A stretch of DNA of 33,452 bases from Haloarcula marismortui ATCC 43049 (GCF_000011085.1 NC_006390.1:1-33452), one strand, 5' to 3'. Counted from the first letter of the stretch, positions 1 to 7,646 are shown. The notes: a model not told the origin generated them from the sequence alone. Translations and numbers: made by a program.

Positions 1-358
1 CAGTCTGGCTGCCTGTAGCTGCAGAAAGAACACCACTGCGCTCGTCGGATGCACTGAGTCTACACCTATCGCCGCCCTCACACAGGTCAATGCCAGTCTC
101 GGCCACCGCCTCCGGTCAGTTGCTCCTGTTAATTGGAATGGATGCTCTCGTGTGAGTAGGGCGCCACAGTCAGACTGCGGTCATCCTACGAACACGAAAC
201 CGGTGGCAGACTACGGACAAATATGGCTGGATTAGTACAGTATTCTGTCACTCTCTGTATGGTCCTGAAACAGTCTGGTAAGAGATTGTAAGAGGGAGAC
301 ACTGGAATGGAGTGGACAGCGCCGATGCCCTTTTCTCAAATACTGCTAATCCGTGGGC
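1..358. other. gene-poor left edge
   Basis: No convincing gene was found in this stretch. A minus-strand frame is open from about 190 to the window edge, but it has no start codon and no recognisable motif, so it is not called. The stretch may hold the promoter for the gene at 359. Confidence 0.4.
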
Positions 359-745
359 ATGGCCAATTCAGTCATGCTGGGGCGAAGTGTAGTCCAGCGA
401 GGGGGCGTCAGTCTGTATCTGAGTATCGACCATGGTTGGCAGGAGGCCGCCGGCTTGGACGTCGACGATACGTGCCGACTGGAGATCGAGGAAGTTGGTG
501 ACGCGTCGCTGACGGTGGCGCTGTTCATCGATAAAGACTACGGGACAGTGGCAGACCCACCAGGGCAGTTCGATATCGAGCCAGTGGACATCCAGACCGA
601 TCTTCAGTGGTGTCTGCCCGCCGATATGCGCCACGAGTTCGGTATCTCCGAGGAGTTCACATACAGTGCCGAGTACCACGGCGACGGTGAGATCCACTAC
701 GAGCTCACGTCGCCGACCGTTCGCGACGACCGACTGCTTGCCTGA
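359..745 (+). CDS. small conserved-looking protein, unknown function
   Basis: This gene encodes about 128 residues and I do not recognise the family. The protein is acidic and predicted to be beta-rich. The stretch VQRGGVSLYLSIDHG followed by GLDVDDTCRLEIEE loosely resembles the swapped-hairpin pattern of AbrB/SpoVT DNA-binding proteins, where a strand leads into a 'G-L-x-x-x-D' turn. This is a weak analogy only. Start choice is uncertain: GTG at 353, ATG at 359 and ATG at 374 are all in frame, and the conserved-looking part begins after 374. It is followed by two more small plus-strand genes, at 898 and 1107, with gaps of 50-150 bases, so each may have its own promoter. Confidence 0.55.
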   Translation: MANSVMLGRSVVQRGGVSLYLSIDHGWQEAAGLDVDDTCRLEIEEVGDASLTVALFIDKDYGTVADPPGQFDIEPVDIQTDLQWCLPADMRHEFGISEEFTYSAEYHGDGEIHYELTSPTVRDDRLLA

Positions 746-897
746 ACTGGAGTGGCGGTAGTAGTAGGTGTGCCCGTGACGGCGGAGCAAACGTTTCTGT
801 TGAGTGGCCTGAGACCGTGGCTAAACGCTTATATCCGAGGATAGGCAATTTTTGCGTAGAAGGAACACTGTCACACGCTCCTTCCATTCCCCTTTCC

Positions 898-1050
898 ATG
901 TCTGATGACACGCAGCGTCTCGGCCGGTGCCCAGACTGTAGCGAGCGTATCACAACTCCGTGGCTGCTGGTTGAATACGAGAAAGACGATGGTACAGAGG
1001 GTATCTGGGCCGAGTGTCCGACGTGTGAAGACGTCGTTGCGCCGGAGTAG
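898..1050 (+). CDS. 50-residue zinc-ribbon protein
   Basis: This is a very small acidic protein with two Cys pairs, CPDC at residues 11-14 and CPTC at residues 40-43. They are 25 residues apart, which is the spacing expected of a single zinc ribbon. Small zinc-ribbon proteins of this size are abundant in haloarchaea and some affect transcription or surface phenotypes, but nothing here fixes a role. The frame is open further upstream, to 817. I prefer ATG 898 because the residues before it are basic and low in acidic content, unlike haloarchaeal protein. The partner, if any, is unknown. Confidence 0.7.
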   Translation: MSDDTQRLGRCPDCSERITTPWLLVEYEKDDGTEGIWAECPTCEDVVAPE

Positions 1051-1106
1051 GCGCAGACAGCAGACTCAAGTGCGTCTCTGTAAGTATCTCGCATAGGAGA
1101 CTAGTG

Positions 1107-1523
1107 ATGGATATTCCTTCCCAACTTCGGTGTCTGTTTTCTGCGTCTATCGAAGAGCGCAAAAACTCCTACGTGGTCGAGATCCCAGAGCAAGAACTGG
1201 AGCTCGGTGATCTACAGCAAGGCGAGACATACCGTGTCGCGGTTTTGTCGCTGCCGACGGATACTGAAACCGAGGAGCCGCCCAGTTCAGAACCACAGCG
1301 TGAACGTGAGCCACCAGAACCGCCAGTCGAAGAAGGTGAGCAGCGCACTGTCGACATCGAAGATATCGGTGACAAAGGTGACGGGATTACCCGTGTCGAG
1401 CGCGGATTTGTTGTGATTGTTCCAGATACTGACATCGGAGAGCGTGTTACTGTCGAAATCACTGATGTGGGCAAGAACGTCGCCTTTGCAGATGTGGTTA
1501 CGCGGCTCTCATCGAACGGATAA
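1107..1523 (+). CDS. TRAM-domain protein
   Basis: The C-terminal part (about residues 80-134 of 138) is a clear TRAM domain: VDIEDIGDKGDGITRVE, then GFVVIVP, then GERVTVEITDVGKNVAFADVV. TRAM is a small beta-barrel that binds RNA. In haloarchaea it occurs as stand-alone proteins and fused to tRNA-modifying enzymes, and stand-alone TRAM proteins have been proposed to act as RNA chaperones. The N-terminal 50 residues are short strands of unknown fold, joined by a Pro/Glu-rich linker at about residues 51-79. A GTG three bases upstream (1104) is the alternative start. The RNA target cannot be read from the sequence. Confidence 0.88.
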   Translation: MDIPSQLRCLFSASIEERKNSYVVEIPEQELELGDLQQGETYRVAVLSLPTDTETEEPPSSEPQREREPPEPPVEEGEQRTVDIEDIGDKGDGITRVERGFVVIVPDTDIGERVTVEITDVGKNVAFADVVTRLSSNG

Positions 1524-1597
1524 TCCAATGGATTCCTTCAGATGTGCCACGACCTCCGGCAAGGCTCGTAGTTTGCTAAGCCCCGGCGGTAGCAGTA

Positions 1598-1618
1598 ACG
1601 ACTTGTATAACAAGTCGT
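1598..1618. promoter_or_regulatory. 9-bp inverted repeat upstream of recombinase
   Basis: ACGACTTGT and ACAAGTCGT form a perfect inverted repeat around a 3-base centre. It lies about 95 bases before the recombinase start. It could be an operator for a dimeric regulator or a recombinase binding site near an attachment site. No matching second copy was noticed elsewhere in the window. Confidence 0.45.
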
Positions 1619-1713
1619 AACAGATTCGGTGTTTGACAGCGGAAATCCGGTGTGTATACCCCTATTCCTACCAACCACTAGATACTTTACTAACGGAAAT
1701 AAAAGTAATCGTA

Positions 1714-2310
1714 ATGCGTATCGAATCGACTGCTGGAAACGAGCATAAGGTGTGGCTCACCGACAGTGAAATCGAAGAACTGCGCCGAGCTACCAACAGC
1801 CAACGCGACGACATAATCATTCAACTCGGGGCATTTGTCGGCCTTCGGGCATTCGAGATTCCACAGGTGTGTCCTGCCGACGTAAAAGAAGCTGAGAGCG
1901 GCCAGTACCGACTCAGAGTCACAGCTGGGAAAGACACCAGCGGTAACGGTGGAAAGCCTCGCGATGCCTACCTCCCCGACCGCGTTGAGCGCGATCTCAA
2001 ACGGTATCAGAACGAACACAACATCGCTCCCAACGACCCATTCATCGATCTGACTCAACCCGGCGTTCGCGCGGTTGTCAGGCGTACCGCCAACCGTGCA
2101 GCACAAACGACCGGCGAGGACGATTTCGAGAAAGTGAGTACACATGACCTCCGGCGCCGGTATGCCCAGCGACTCCTCGTCGACGAGCAAATGAATCCTC
2201 GCGTGGTGATGGCTGTCGGTGGTTGGGACAGTTTCGCCGCCATCGAGCCATATCTGAACGCACCGAGTGAGGAGATTATCGACCAAGCTTTTGCTGAGAT
2301 CAAGCTTTGA
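1714..2310 (+). CDS. compact tyrosine recombinase / integrase
   Basis: This 198-residue protein carries the tyrosine-recombinase catalytic set. There is R45 in GLRAFEI, a candidate Lys in the beta-hairpin (K73 or K81), H144 and R147 in THDLRRRY, W171 in the position often held by His/Trp, and Y180 in IEPYLNAPSEE. It would cut and rejoin DNA through a 3'-phosphotyrosine, for element integration or resolution of plasmid dimers. It is short: the usual N-terminal SAM-like core-binding domain is missing, since the fold starts almost directly with the catalytic domain. The frame is open to 1633, but ATG 1714 follows an A/T-rich promoter-like stretch and begins typical haloarchaeal protein. No tRNA gene, the usual attachment site, is visible alongside. 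Confidence 0.88.
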   Translation: MRIESTAGNEHKVWLTDSEIEELRRATNSQRDDIIIQLGAFVGLRAFEIPQVCPADVKEAESGQYRLRVTAGKDTSGNGGKPRDAYLPDRVERDLKRYQNEHNIAPNDPFIDLTQPGVRAVVRRTANRAAQTTGEDDFEKVSTHDLRRRYAQRLLVDEQMNPRVVMAVGGWDSFAAIEPYLNAPSEEIIDQAFAEIKL

Positions 2311-2420
2311 CTGAGGGCAATGGCGAATTCAAGCGCGCAATTCTGATTGGTCGATGAGAACCCTGCTGCAAGCGGTACTATGCAGTGGTCAGTACAGGAA
2401 ATAAACTGACCGGGCGAGTC

Positions 2421-2759
2421 TCAATCTAGTCCTCCGATGAGCGTTGCTGCCTCTCGGGCGATAGTATCGACGGTGTCTACTCTCAGTTGCCCTTCAATTT
2501 CAGCAACATCGGCGTGTTTAATCGTGACCAGAACCCACGGATTGACGTAACTTTCACGAGGGAGTCCGCCACTTGTGAAGTCTTTTTTCGCAAGCGGGAT
2601 TGCAGCGGAACGACGTGTCGTTGTGACAACCGCATAGACAGCTTCTTCATCACGAAATGGTGGATCTTCTGTGCTCAGACAGACGTATGGGCGATATTCG
2701 TGGGGTCCCAAAAGGTCCGGTCCTTTCACGACGGTACCCCGGGCATATTGCTCGGTCAT
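2421..2759 (-). CDS. PemK/MazF-family toxin
   Basis: This 112-residue protein has the PemK/MazF pattern: an N-terminal 'RGTVVKGPDLLG' strand and loop, the PYVCLS segment, a central VVTTTRR segment, and late residues YVNPWVLVTI. In bacteria such proteins are sequence-specific endoribonucleases that stall growth when released from an antitoxin. Here the gene overlaps the upstream winged-helix gene by four bases (ATGA at 2756-2759), the usual toxin-antitoxin order with the antitoxin translated first. The annotation rests on the motif pattern and operon layout. RNA cleavage by the haloarchaeal members of this family is inferred. Confidence 0.82.
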   Translation of the reverse strand: MTEQYARGTVVKGPDLLGPHEYRPYVCLSTEDPPFRDEEAVYAVVTTTRRSAAIPLAKKDFTSGGLPRESYVNPWVLVTIKHADVAEIEGQLRVDTVDTIAREAATLIGGLD

Positions 2760-3079
2760 GTATCTGTGTCTGCGTAGTAGTCGTCGGTTGTTGATGCCGA
2801 GCTTGCAGCCTGCTGTGCTGCGAACGAGGCGAGTCGGTCGTCGTCTGCAATAGCCCAGTAGCGGCCACGATGGCGGACAAGTCCTCGATCTTCCAACCGT
2901 GACAGCACGACACCGACGCTCCCGCGAGGAATGTCGGTCGCCTCGTAGATTTCAGTCTGTGTGAACGCCTGATCGTCATTGGCTGCTAAAAAAGTGAGAA
3001 TCCTGTGGGGCTGTGTCCCCTCCGTAATGTCGAGGGTATCTTCGGACTCATCTTCGAACCGGTCAATGTTGATTGGCAT
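2756..3079 (-). CDS. winged-helix regulator / putative antitoxin
   Basis: This 107-residue protein has a central MarR-like winged helix: FTQTEIYEATDIPRGSVGVVL is the helix-turn-helix, followed by a wing at RGLVRHRGRYWAIADD. The C-terminal 35 residues are Ala/Asp-rich and probably wrap the toxin. It is the first gene of a two-gene operon with the PemK-type protein and is likely both antitoxin and autorepressor. ATG 3079 is preferred to the upstream alternative at 3133. It gives a typical acidic N-terminus and leaves an A/T-rich promoter immediately upstream, around 3080-3115. Confidence 0.78.
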   Translation of the reverse strand: MPINIDRFEDESEDTLDITEGTQPHRILTFLAANDDQAFTQTEIYEATDIPRGSVGVVLSRLEDRGLVRHRGRYWAIADDDRLASFAAQQAASSASTTDDYYADTDT

Positions 3080-3215
3080 GTGTAGTAATATGTTATAGAC
3101 TGTAATAAACGGTTTGGTGCGGTCAATCCGCACACTTATCGAACAGCGTATTCAACCACTCAGGGCTGAAAAATAGCTACTGCGTGAACTACGATGCTGC
3201 CCCTGATACAAGCTG

Positions 3216-3500
3216 TCAGGAAGGGTGAGTGGTTATGTGCTGCCTCTCCCACTCACTCCGAGCAGTAAGCTCCCGTTCACCACGCTGTGTGGTTGCATAG
3301 ACATTGGTCCGCCCGTCTTTCTCTCCTTTTTCGACGAGTCCTTTCTCAACAAGCGTGTCCAGATTTGGGTATAGCCTCCCGTGATAGATATCTTGCTGAT
3401 AGTACTCATCTATCTCTTCTTTGATCGCCAGGCCATGAGGCTCGGATAGCCCATGTACTATATGGAGCAGGTCACGTTGGAAACCGGTTAGATCGTGCAT
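3216..3500 (-). CDS. PadR-family transcriptional regulator
   Basis: This 94-residue protein is a compact PadR-type winged helix. It starts with LTGFQRDLLHIVHGLSEPHG, carries the recognition segment GRLYPNLDTLVEKGLVEKG, and continues with the wing RTNVYATTQRGERELTAR. The motif 'G-R-L-Y-P-N-L-D-x-L' is the signature of the family in haloarchaea. It lacks the long C-terminal dimerisation helices of PadR-s1 proteins, which is usual for archaeal stand-alone forms. It is divergent from the rpa gene. A perfect palindrome 12 bases before the start codon suggests that it represses itself. Confidence 0.85.
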   Translation of the reverse strand: MHDLTGFQRDLLHIVHGLSEPHGLAIKEEIDEYYQQDIYHGRLYPNLDTLVEKGLVEKGEKDGRTNVYATTQRGERELTARSEWERQHITTHPS

Positions 3501-3512
3501 TTCACCGCTAAC

Positions 3513-3525
3513 TACCAGCCTGGTA
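3513..3525. promoter_or_regulatory. palindromic operator candidate before PadR gene
   Basis: TACCAG-C-CTGGTA is a perfect 6+1+6 palindrome directly upstream of the PadR-type start codon at 3500. A dimeric winged-helix repressor would bind such a site. It lies about 250 bases from the rpa start, so an effect on rpa is possible but not shown. Confidence 0.45.
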
Positions 3526-3649
3526 TCGTTAATCCCAGTGAACCTACTGTACTACGCTCATCAGAGAGAGCACAAGGTCCACCCCCGGCAGAGAAGAATG
3601 TGTGTACATACGCGGAAACCAGACGGCTTACATCCGAAACCAGTCAGCC

Positions 3650-3676
3650 ACTGTCCAGTGATTGACACGGGACAGT
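3650..3676. promoter_or_regulatory. inverted repeat upstream of rpa
   Basis: ACTGTCC (3650-3656) and GGACAGT (3670-3676) are perfectly complementary around a 13-base centre, about 100 bases before the rpa start. The repeat could be an operator or a leader hairpin; I cannot tell which. Confidence 0.3.
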
Positions 3677-3777
3677 CGGAGTGGCGCAGCTTCACTTTCA
3701 CCACGATTTGCATGGGTTTTAGACCACGCCAAGCGTACCGCCAGCCGTCTCCCATCGCAAACGAGACGGAGAACACT

Positions 3778-4716
3778 ATGAGCAACTCTAATATACAGCA
3801 GGAAGCCCAAGACATCCACGACCAGTTACCAGAATCAGTTGATGCCTCCCCCGAGGACATTGAGGAACGGCTCACCACACTTGTCGACGACTACAGAGTC
3901 CCGCTCGACGAAGCTCAACGCAGTGTCGTAAGTACCTATCTTTCCGACAGCGATGTCGACCGTGACGATGTCAGCAGCGAGAACGAGAATCAACAGGTCG
4001 ATCTCGAGGAAATTACCGAAGCCGAACAGTGGGTCGATATCACCGCGAAAGTCGCCGACCTCTGGGAGCCCCGTAGCGACTCGATAGCACAAGTCGGCCT
4101 TCTCGGTGACGAAACTGGAACCATCAAGTTCACCAAGTGGGCCAAGTCCGACCTCGAAGCACTCACTGAAGGCCAGGTCTACCGCCTTGGAAATGTCGTC
4201 ACTGATGAGTACCAGGGCCAGTATTCGGTCAAACTCAATCGGACCACCACCATCGAAGCACTCGACCAAGATATCGAAGTCGGCGACGACACCACCGACG
4301 CTGAAGGGGCACTCGTTGATATCCAGTCAGGTAGCGGGCTGATCAAACGCTGCCCCGAAGACGACTGCACACGTGTCCTTCAAAACGGGCGATGCAGTGA
4401 ACACGGCGAGGGTGAAGGCGAGTTCGACCTCCGCATCAAAGGCGTGATTGACAACGGCGATACAGTCCAGGAGGTCATTTTCGACAAAGAGGCGACTGAG
4501 CAGGTCGCCGATATTACGCTGGCCCAAGCCCAAGAGATGGCCATGGACGCTTTAGATACAAGCGTCGTCGCCGACGAGATACGTGAGGTGACGCTTGGGC
4601 GGTACTATCGCGTTCAAGGCCCTGAACTGGGCCGGTATTTGCTCGTCAACGAGTTCGAGCAACTCGCCGAGATGCATGATCCAGAGCAACTCCTCATCAC
4701 TGCGAGGTCGATCTAA
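3778..4716 (+). CDS. rpa3: RPA-type single-stranded DNA-binding protein (Rpa3-like)
   Basis: This 312-residue protein binds single-stranded DNA during replication and repair. After a helical N-terminus (about 1-75) comes an OB fold beginning WVDITAKVADLWEP with the TGTIKFTKWAKSDL core. A zinc finger follows (C192, C197, C206, H209), and then a second OB-like half ending in VNEFEQLAE. This length and the zinc finger match Rpa3 of Haloferax volcanii better than the longer Rpa1. ATG 3778 is chosen over an upstream in-frame extension to 3538, which is not acidic. The gene is followed with no gap by its RPA-associated partner, as in the known rpa3-rpap3 operon. The exact paralogue assignment (Rpa1 versus Rpa3) is inferred. 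Confidence 0.85.
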   Translation: MSNSNIQQEAQDIHDQLPESVDASPEDIEERLTTLVDDYRVPLDEAQRSVVSTYLSDSDVDRDDVSSENENQQVDLEEITEAEQWVDITAKVADLWEPRSDSIAQVGLLGDETGTIKFTKWAKSDLEALTEGQVYRLGNVVTDEYQGQYSVKLNRTTTIEALDQDIEVGDDTTDAEGALVDIQSGSGLIKRCPEDDCTRVLQNGRCSEHGEGEGEFDLRIKGVIDNGDTVQEVIFDKEATEQVADITLAQAQEMAMDALDTSVVADEIREVTLGRYYRVQGPELGRYLLVNEFEQLAEMHDPEQLLITARSI

Positions 4717-5451
4717 ATGAGCCAAGGACAAGCCCCGATGCGTGAACTCGCACAGCGGGCCTTCGCTGGGGAATTCAACGATGCAGGCTACACCTTTCGG
4801 GAGTCAGATGATGACCGCGCACCCGTCTATGCCCTGCTCCCGACAGGCGCGAAAGCAAACCGCGTGTTCGTCGTCGGCACCCTGACCGAAACCGATGATG
4901 TCGGCAGCGATGATGAGTACTGGCAAGGCCGAATTGTCGGGCCCACAGGGACGTTCTTTACCTATGCTGGGCAGTACCAGCCCGAAGCAGCCGCAATGCT
5001 ACGAGAGGTTGACCCGCCCGTCTTCGTCGCGCTCGTTGGCAAGCCCCGAACCTATGAAACCGACGACGGCGACACCAACGTCTCGCTGCGACCAGAGCAC
5101 CTGACCGTTGTTGATGCAGACACCCGCAATCGCTGGGTGACAGAAACAGCGAAGCGAACTCTTGAGCGAATCCAACGCTTTGACGACGATACCAACGAGT
5201 ACGCTGCCATGGCTCGCGAAGAGTATGACACCGATCCTGACCAGTACCGACAAACCGTGATCCAAGCGCTCGAAGAACTCACCGACGACGCCGAAACTGT
5301 CCCGACTTCGCAGGATCAAGCCGGTGGCGTGACACCATCAACAGCAGAGGACGCATCCGGTAGTGCCACAGAGGTCTCAACAGACGAAGACAGTACGTCA
5401 CAGTCGGGTGACGACATCGGCGACTTCGATACTACCGACCTCGATTCGTAG
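4717..5451 (+). CDS. rpap3: RPA-associated protein (RPAP)
   Basis: This 244-residue protein is of the COG3390 type, co-encoded with haloarchaeal Rpa1 and Rpa3. It starts with MRELAQRAFAGEFNDAGYTF, then an OB-like domain (RVFVVGTLTETDDVG, WQGRIVGPTGTFFTYAGQYQ, VFVALVGKPRTYET). A helical segment follows at about residues 130-190, and a long acidic Ser/Thr/Asp tail. Work in Haloferax shows that RPAPs bind their cognate RPA and that deletions share DNA-repair phenotypes. The ATG directly follows the stop codon of rpa, so the two are translationally coupled. The last 45 residues are low complexity and probably disordered. Confidence 0.87.
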   Translation: MSQGQAPMRELAQRAFAGEFNDAGYTFRESDDDRAPVYALLPTGAKANRVFVVGTLTETDDVGSDDEYWQGRIVGPTGTFFTYAGQYQPEAAAMLREVDPPVFVALVGKPRTYETDDGDTNVSLRPEHLTVVDADTRNRWVTETAKRTLERIQRFDDDTNEYAAMAREEYDTDPDQYRQTVIQALEELTDDAETVPTSQDQAGGVTPSTAEDASGSATEVSTDEDSTSQSGDDIGDFDTTDLDS

Positions 5452-5453
5452 GG

Positions 5454-5702
5454 TTACTGCTCGCTTTTCGAGTCTTCAGAGCCATCCCGGTGTTCGGTAA
5501 TATACAGCTGTCCGTCAACCTTGTACAGGTAGCCACGGTCGACCAGTCGTTCAACTACGTGCTCAGCGGTACCGACTGAGCGCTCTGTCTCACGCACTTT
5601 GGTCACGGCGGCATCAACCCCGATGCTGTCTCCGGGCTCAATTTCCTCGTAGAGCATATCATAGACAGCTCCTAACGATCCAGGTGGGCGATTACGCCTC
5701 AT
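5454..5702 (-). CDS. small winged-helix-like protein
   Basis: This 82-residue acidic protein is convergent with the RPAP gene, with two bases between the stop codons. The order GSLGAVYDMLYEEI, TAEHVVERLVDRGYLYKVDGQLYITE reads as a winged helix. The second helix pair and the beta-wing (GYLYKVDGQLYIT) are the clearest part. Proteins of this size in haloarchaeal accessory regions usually act as DNA-binding regulators, but no partner or target is apparent. I do not recognise the family by name. Confidence 0.65.
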   Translation of the reverse strand: MRRNRPPGSLGAVYDMLYEEIEPGDSIGVDAAVTKVRETERSVGTAEHVVERLVDRGYLYKVDGQLYITEHRDGSEDSKSEQ

Positions 5703-5858
5703 ATGTGATTAATACAATTTCACTCGCCGGCTACCTATGCATTGACTTCGGAGATAGTAGCAGTCACCTCTGATTAGATGTACCGGTAGCGATCGTTGCG
5801 AAAGCGGTTTGTTACTCATAGAGAGATGAAACAACTGCTCAGTAGATGTGCAAGCTGC

Positions 5859-6305
5859 TCAATTCTCCCAGAGCGTTTGGATACGTCCCTCAATAGCATC
5901 AAGAACCGTAGAGTAGACATCTAGTGGGTGGCGTGATGACAGTGACAAGTCGGTGGCTTCCACTGCGGTTGGTGGTTCATGGAAGTGCAGCCGTGCGTTG
6001 TGTGGATTGGGATGACAATCCCAGCGACACTCCCATCGGCTATCATCCTCGTATGTTTCAACGTAGTGGAACGAGAAATCTCCGGTCGTGAACCAGCGAA
6101 TATCGAGCCGAGCCGCTACAACGGTCTCAGGATACTGTCCCACGTCGACTAAGGCGTGAAGCAGGCGAGGTTCGTAGCTGTCGGGGTCGAATTTCGTCTC
6201 GAAAATGAGTGTCTCAGTTCGAAGATGCCGGGCCAGGAGTTGTAGCGTCTGTCGGTCGGGTGGACCAGGCGATCCTGAATTCAGAGTAGTTGGGTCTGGC
6301 CCCAT
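5859..6305 (-). CDS. putative toxin-like partner (TumE/DUF6516-like?)
   Basis: This 148-residue protein is encoded directly after a winged-helix gene: the stop codon of that gene (TAG) is followed at once by this ATG. The pattern is LARHLRTETLIFETKFDPDSYEP with repeated beta strands, then VVAARLDIRWFTTGDFSFHYVE, WECRWDCHPNPHNARLHFH, and a final helix at DVYSTVLDAIEGRIQTLW. This loosely resembles haloarchaeal proteins grouped as TumE/DUF6516-type toxin components. The conserved Trp-rich and His-rich centre (HPNPHNARLHFHEPP) may hold the active or metal site. Toxin activity is inference from the operon layout and a remembered family likeness. Confidence 0.6.
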   Translation of the reverse strand: MGPDPTTLNSGSPGPPDRQTLQLLARHLRTETLIFETKFDPDSYEPRLLHALVDVGQYPETVVAARLDIRWFTTGDFSFHYVETYEDDSRWECRWDCHPNPHNARLHFHEPPTAVEATDLSLSSRHPLDVYSTVLDAIEGRIQTLWEN

Positions 6306-6833
6306 CTATGCCGAAATTAGGTGCCCATCGTTCTCTGCGAGCTGACGGGCGAGTTCGTACAGTCGAATATCCCGAATGACACTGCGCCACTCACTGACTG
6401 CAGTCATCCGGTCATGAATAGCCTCGTGGCTGCCGTGGTCGTAGACGTTCACAGCAGTTGGATCGGTAGCGCCAAATTTATCTTCATAGTCGGCCCGATC
6501 TTCTTCAAGTTCACTGACTCGGTTGATGATCTCTTTGACAGTCAGTTCGTCGGCAATCCGGCTGGCATCTTGCCATTCTAGATACCCCTCGTTGCGTTCG
6601 TACTGCACGGGTCGGCCGTCATGGTTCACGCTGATAATGCCCATTTTGGCCAGTCGATCAAGATGCTTTTTCGCAGCGTTCGGAGAACAATCTGCAACGT
6701 CTGCAATCTCGGCAGCGGGGGTGGGTGAAGTAATCCCCATAGCGACATCGTAGACACGACTGAACGTATCCTCCCCCTGCTGCCACCGTGGTTCGGTGGC
6801 TGTTGACTCCGGTGCCGGATCAAACTCCGTCAT
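6306..6833 (-). CDS. winged-helix regulator with coiled coil, putative antitoxin
   Basis: This 175-residue protein has an N-terminal winged helix at about residues 25-80 (TPAAEIADVADCSPNAAKKH is the helix-turn-helix; RLAKMGIISVNHDGRPVQYE the wing). It is followed by the helical segment LTVKEIINRVSELEEDRADYE and a C-terminal helical domain. It is common in haloarchaea as the first gene of a pair with a protein like the one at 5859. It probably represses its own operon through the symmetrical A/T-rich site at 6854-6890. Other roles, such as a stand-alone transcription factor, remain possible. Confidence 0.72.
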   Translation of the reverse strand: MTEFDPAPESTATEPRWQQGEDTFSRVYDVAMGITSPTPAAEIADVADCSPNAAKKHLDRLAKMGIISVNHDGRPVQYERNEGYLEWQDASRIADELTVKEIINRVSELEEDRADYEDKFGATDPTAVNVYDHGSHEAIHDRMTAVSEWRSVIRDIRLYELARQLAENDGHLISA

Positions 6834-6853
6834 TAGTATTGATAGGATACGAA

Positions 6854-6890
6854 GCGCAATATATCTTTTCGAAAAATCAAATATATGCGT
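6854..6890. promoter_or_regulatory. nested palindromic promoter/operator
   Basis: A perfect 10-bp palindrome TTTTCGAAAA (6866-6875) is flanked by roughly symmetrical arms, GCGCAATATAT on one side and ATATATGCG on the other. It lies 20-57 bases upstream of the winged-helix start at 6833 and includes A/T-rich TATA-like sequence. A dimer bound here would block the promoter. The rest of the gap, to 7253, shows nothing I can support as a gene. Confidence 0.5.
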
Positions 6891-7253
6891 TTCTCCTCTG
6901 GGGACTCTGGAATCATAAGAACGGTGAGTTGGTCAAGCAGTAGGCACGCTATACTGACCGACACAGCCTGAATTATCAAAAATGTTATATGTGGTGCAGG
7001 GATCAAACACCGTTGGGGTCCGGTCCACCACCCCAATGGCTTCTCGCTCCTGATGAGTTATTTCGTGAATCTCGCGTGAAGTACCTCGGGGACAAGGCCC
7101 AAGACACTCGGCCTGTTCCGCCTGTAGAACACTTCTTGCGCCCCTTCGATATCGTGATCCCAAGGCGATAACGTGCAAAGCCGAGTTAGAAGGGTGACTT
7201 TCTATGTGCTACCCTGGGGTTGGGATAGGGAGATGCCGGTTGCAGAATCGCGT

Positions 7254-7646
7254 TCACTCGGTTCCATCAGTATTGTGGCCTTCCAATCGCTGCGCGATGT
7301 CCTCAACGTCCATTTCGTCCACCTGCTCCAACCCGAGCTCGACGAGGAGCGGGTAGAAGTGCCGAGTCTTCTTTAGATCCACATCAGAGTTGCTTTCCGA
7401 GAGTGCAAGATCAAGGCGCTTGAACGCGGCCGTGACCTCATCGTCGAGGTCATCATCTAAGTAGAAGCTCCTCACGTTCCATTCTTTCTTGATGTTCTGT
7501 GCTTTCTTGTTCTTCTGTGCGTTCTGTGAAGTACTTGAACTCATGTCGGTCTGTGATTTCGTATCGTTCAGTGACTCATTGTCGTCTCCGTCACCGTCAG
7601 CATCGAAGCGCCTCGACAGACGATCGTCGAGATCGTCGCCGCTCAT
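7254..7646 (-). CDS. ParA-coupled partition accessory protein
   Basis: This 130-residue protein overlaps the upstream ParA gene by four bases (ATGA at 7643-7646), the usual place of a centromere-binding partner. The N-terminal third is acidic and disordered. A basic Gln/Asn/Lys-rich stretch follows at about residues 38-55. The C-terminal half (VRSFYLDDDLDDEVTAAFKR to the end) is helical and may dimerise or bind DNA. It has no ParB sequence signature. Its role in segregation is inferred from position. A separate ParB-like gene lies at 9464. Confidence 0.65.
   Translation of the reverse strand: MSGDDLDDRLSRRFDADGDGDDNESLNDTKSQTDMSSSTSQNAQKNKKAQNIKKEWNVRSFYLDDDLDDEVTAAFKRLDLALSESNSDVDLKKTRHFYPLLVELGLEQVDEMDVEDIAQRLEGHNTDGTE
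7520..7532. repeat. 13-bp repeat shared with the parA start region
   Basis: CGTTCTGTGAAGT occurs here inside the partner gene and again at 8422-8434 around the parA start, in the same orientation. Shorter CTGTG-containing relatives (TTCTGTGC and GTCTGTGA) lie beside both copies. This could reflect duplicated TSQN coding or binding sites for the partition proteins. Confidence 0.35.

Noticed and set aside
1-190. Open minus-strand frame at the left edge
   Set aside because: No start codon, no motif, and a basic composition; it could be the tail of something outside the window but cannot be supported.
6933-7178. 81-residue minus-strand frame
   Set aside because: Composition is atypical, there are no motifs, and it lies in the promoter gap of the winged-helix gene.
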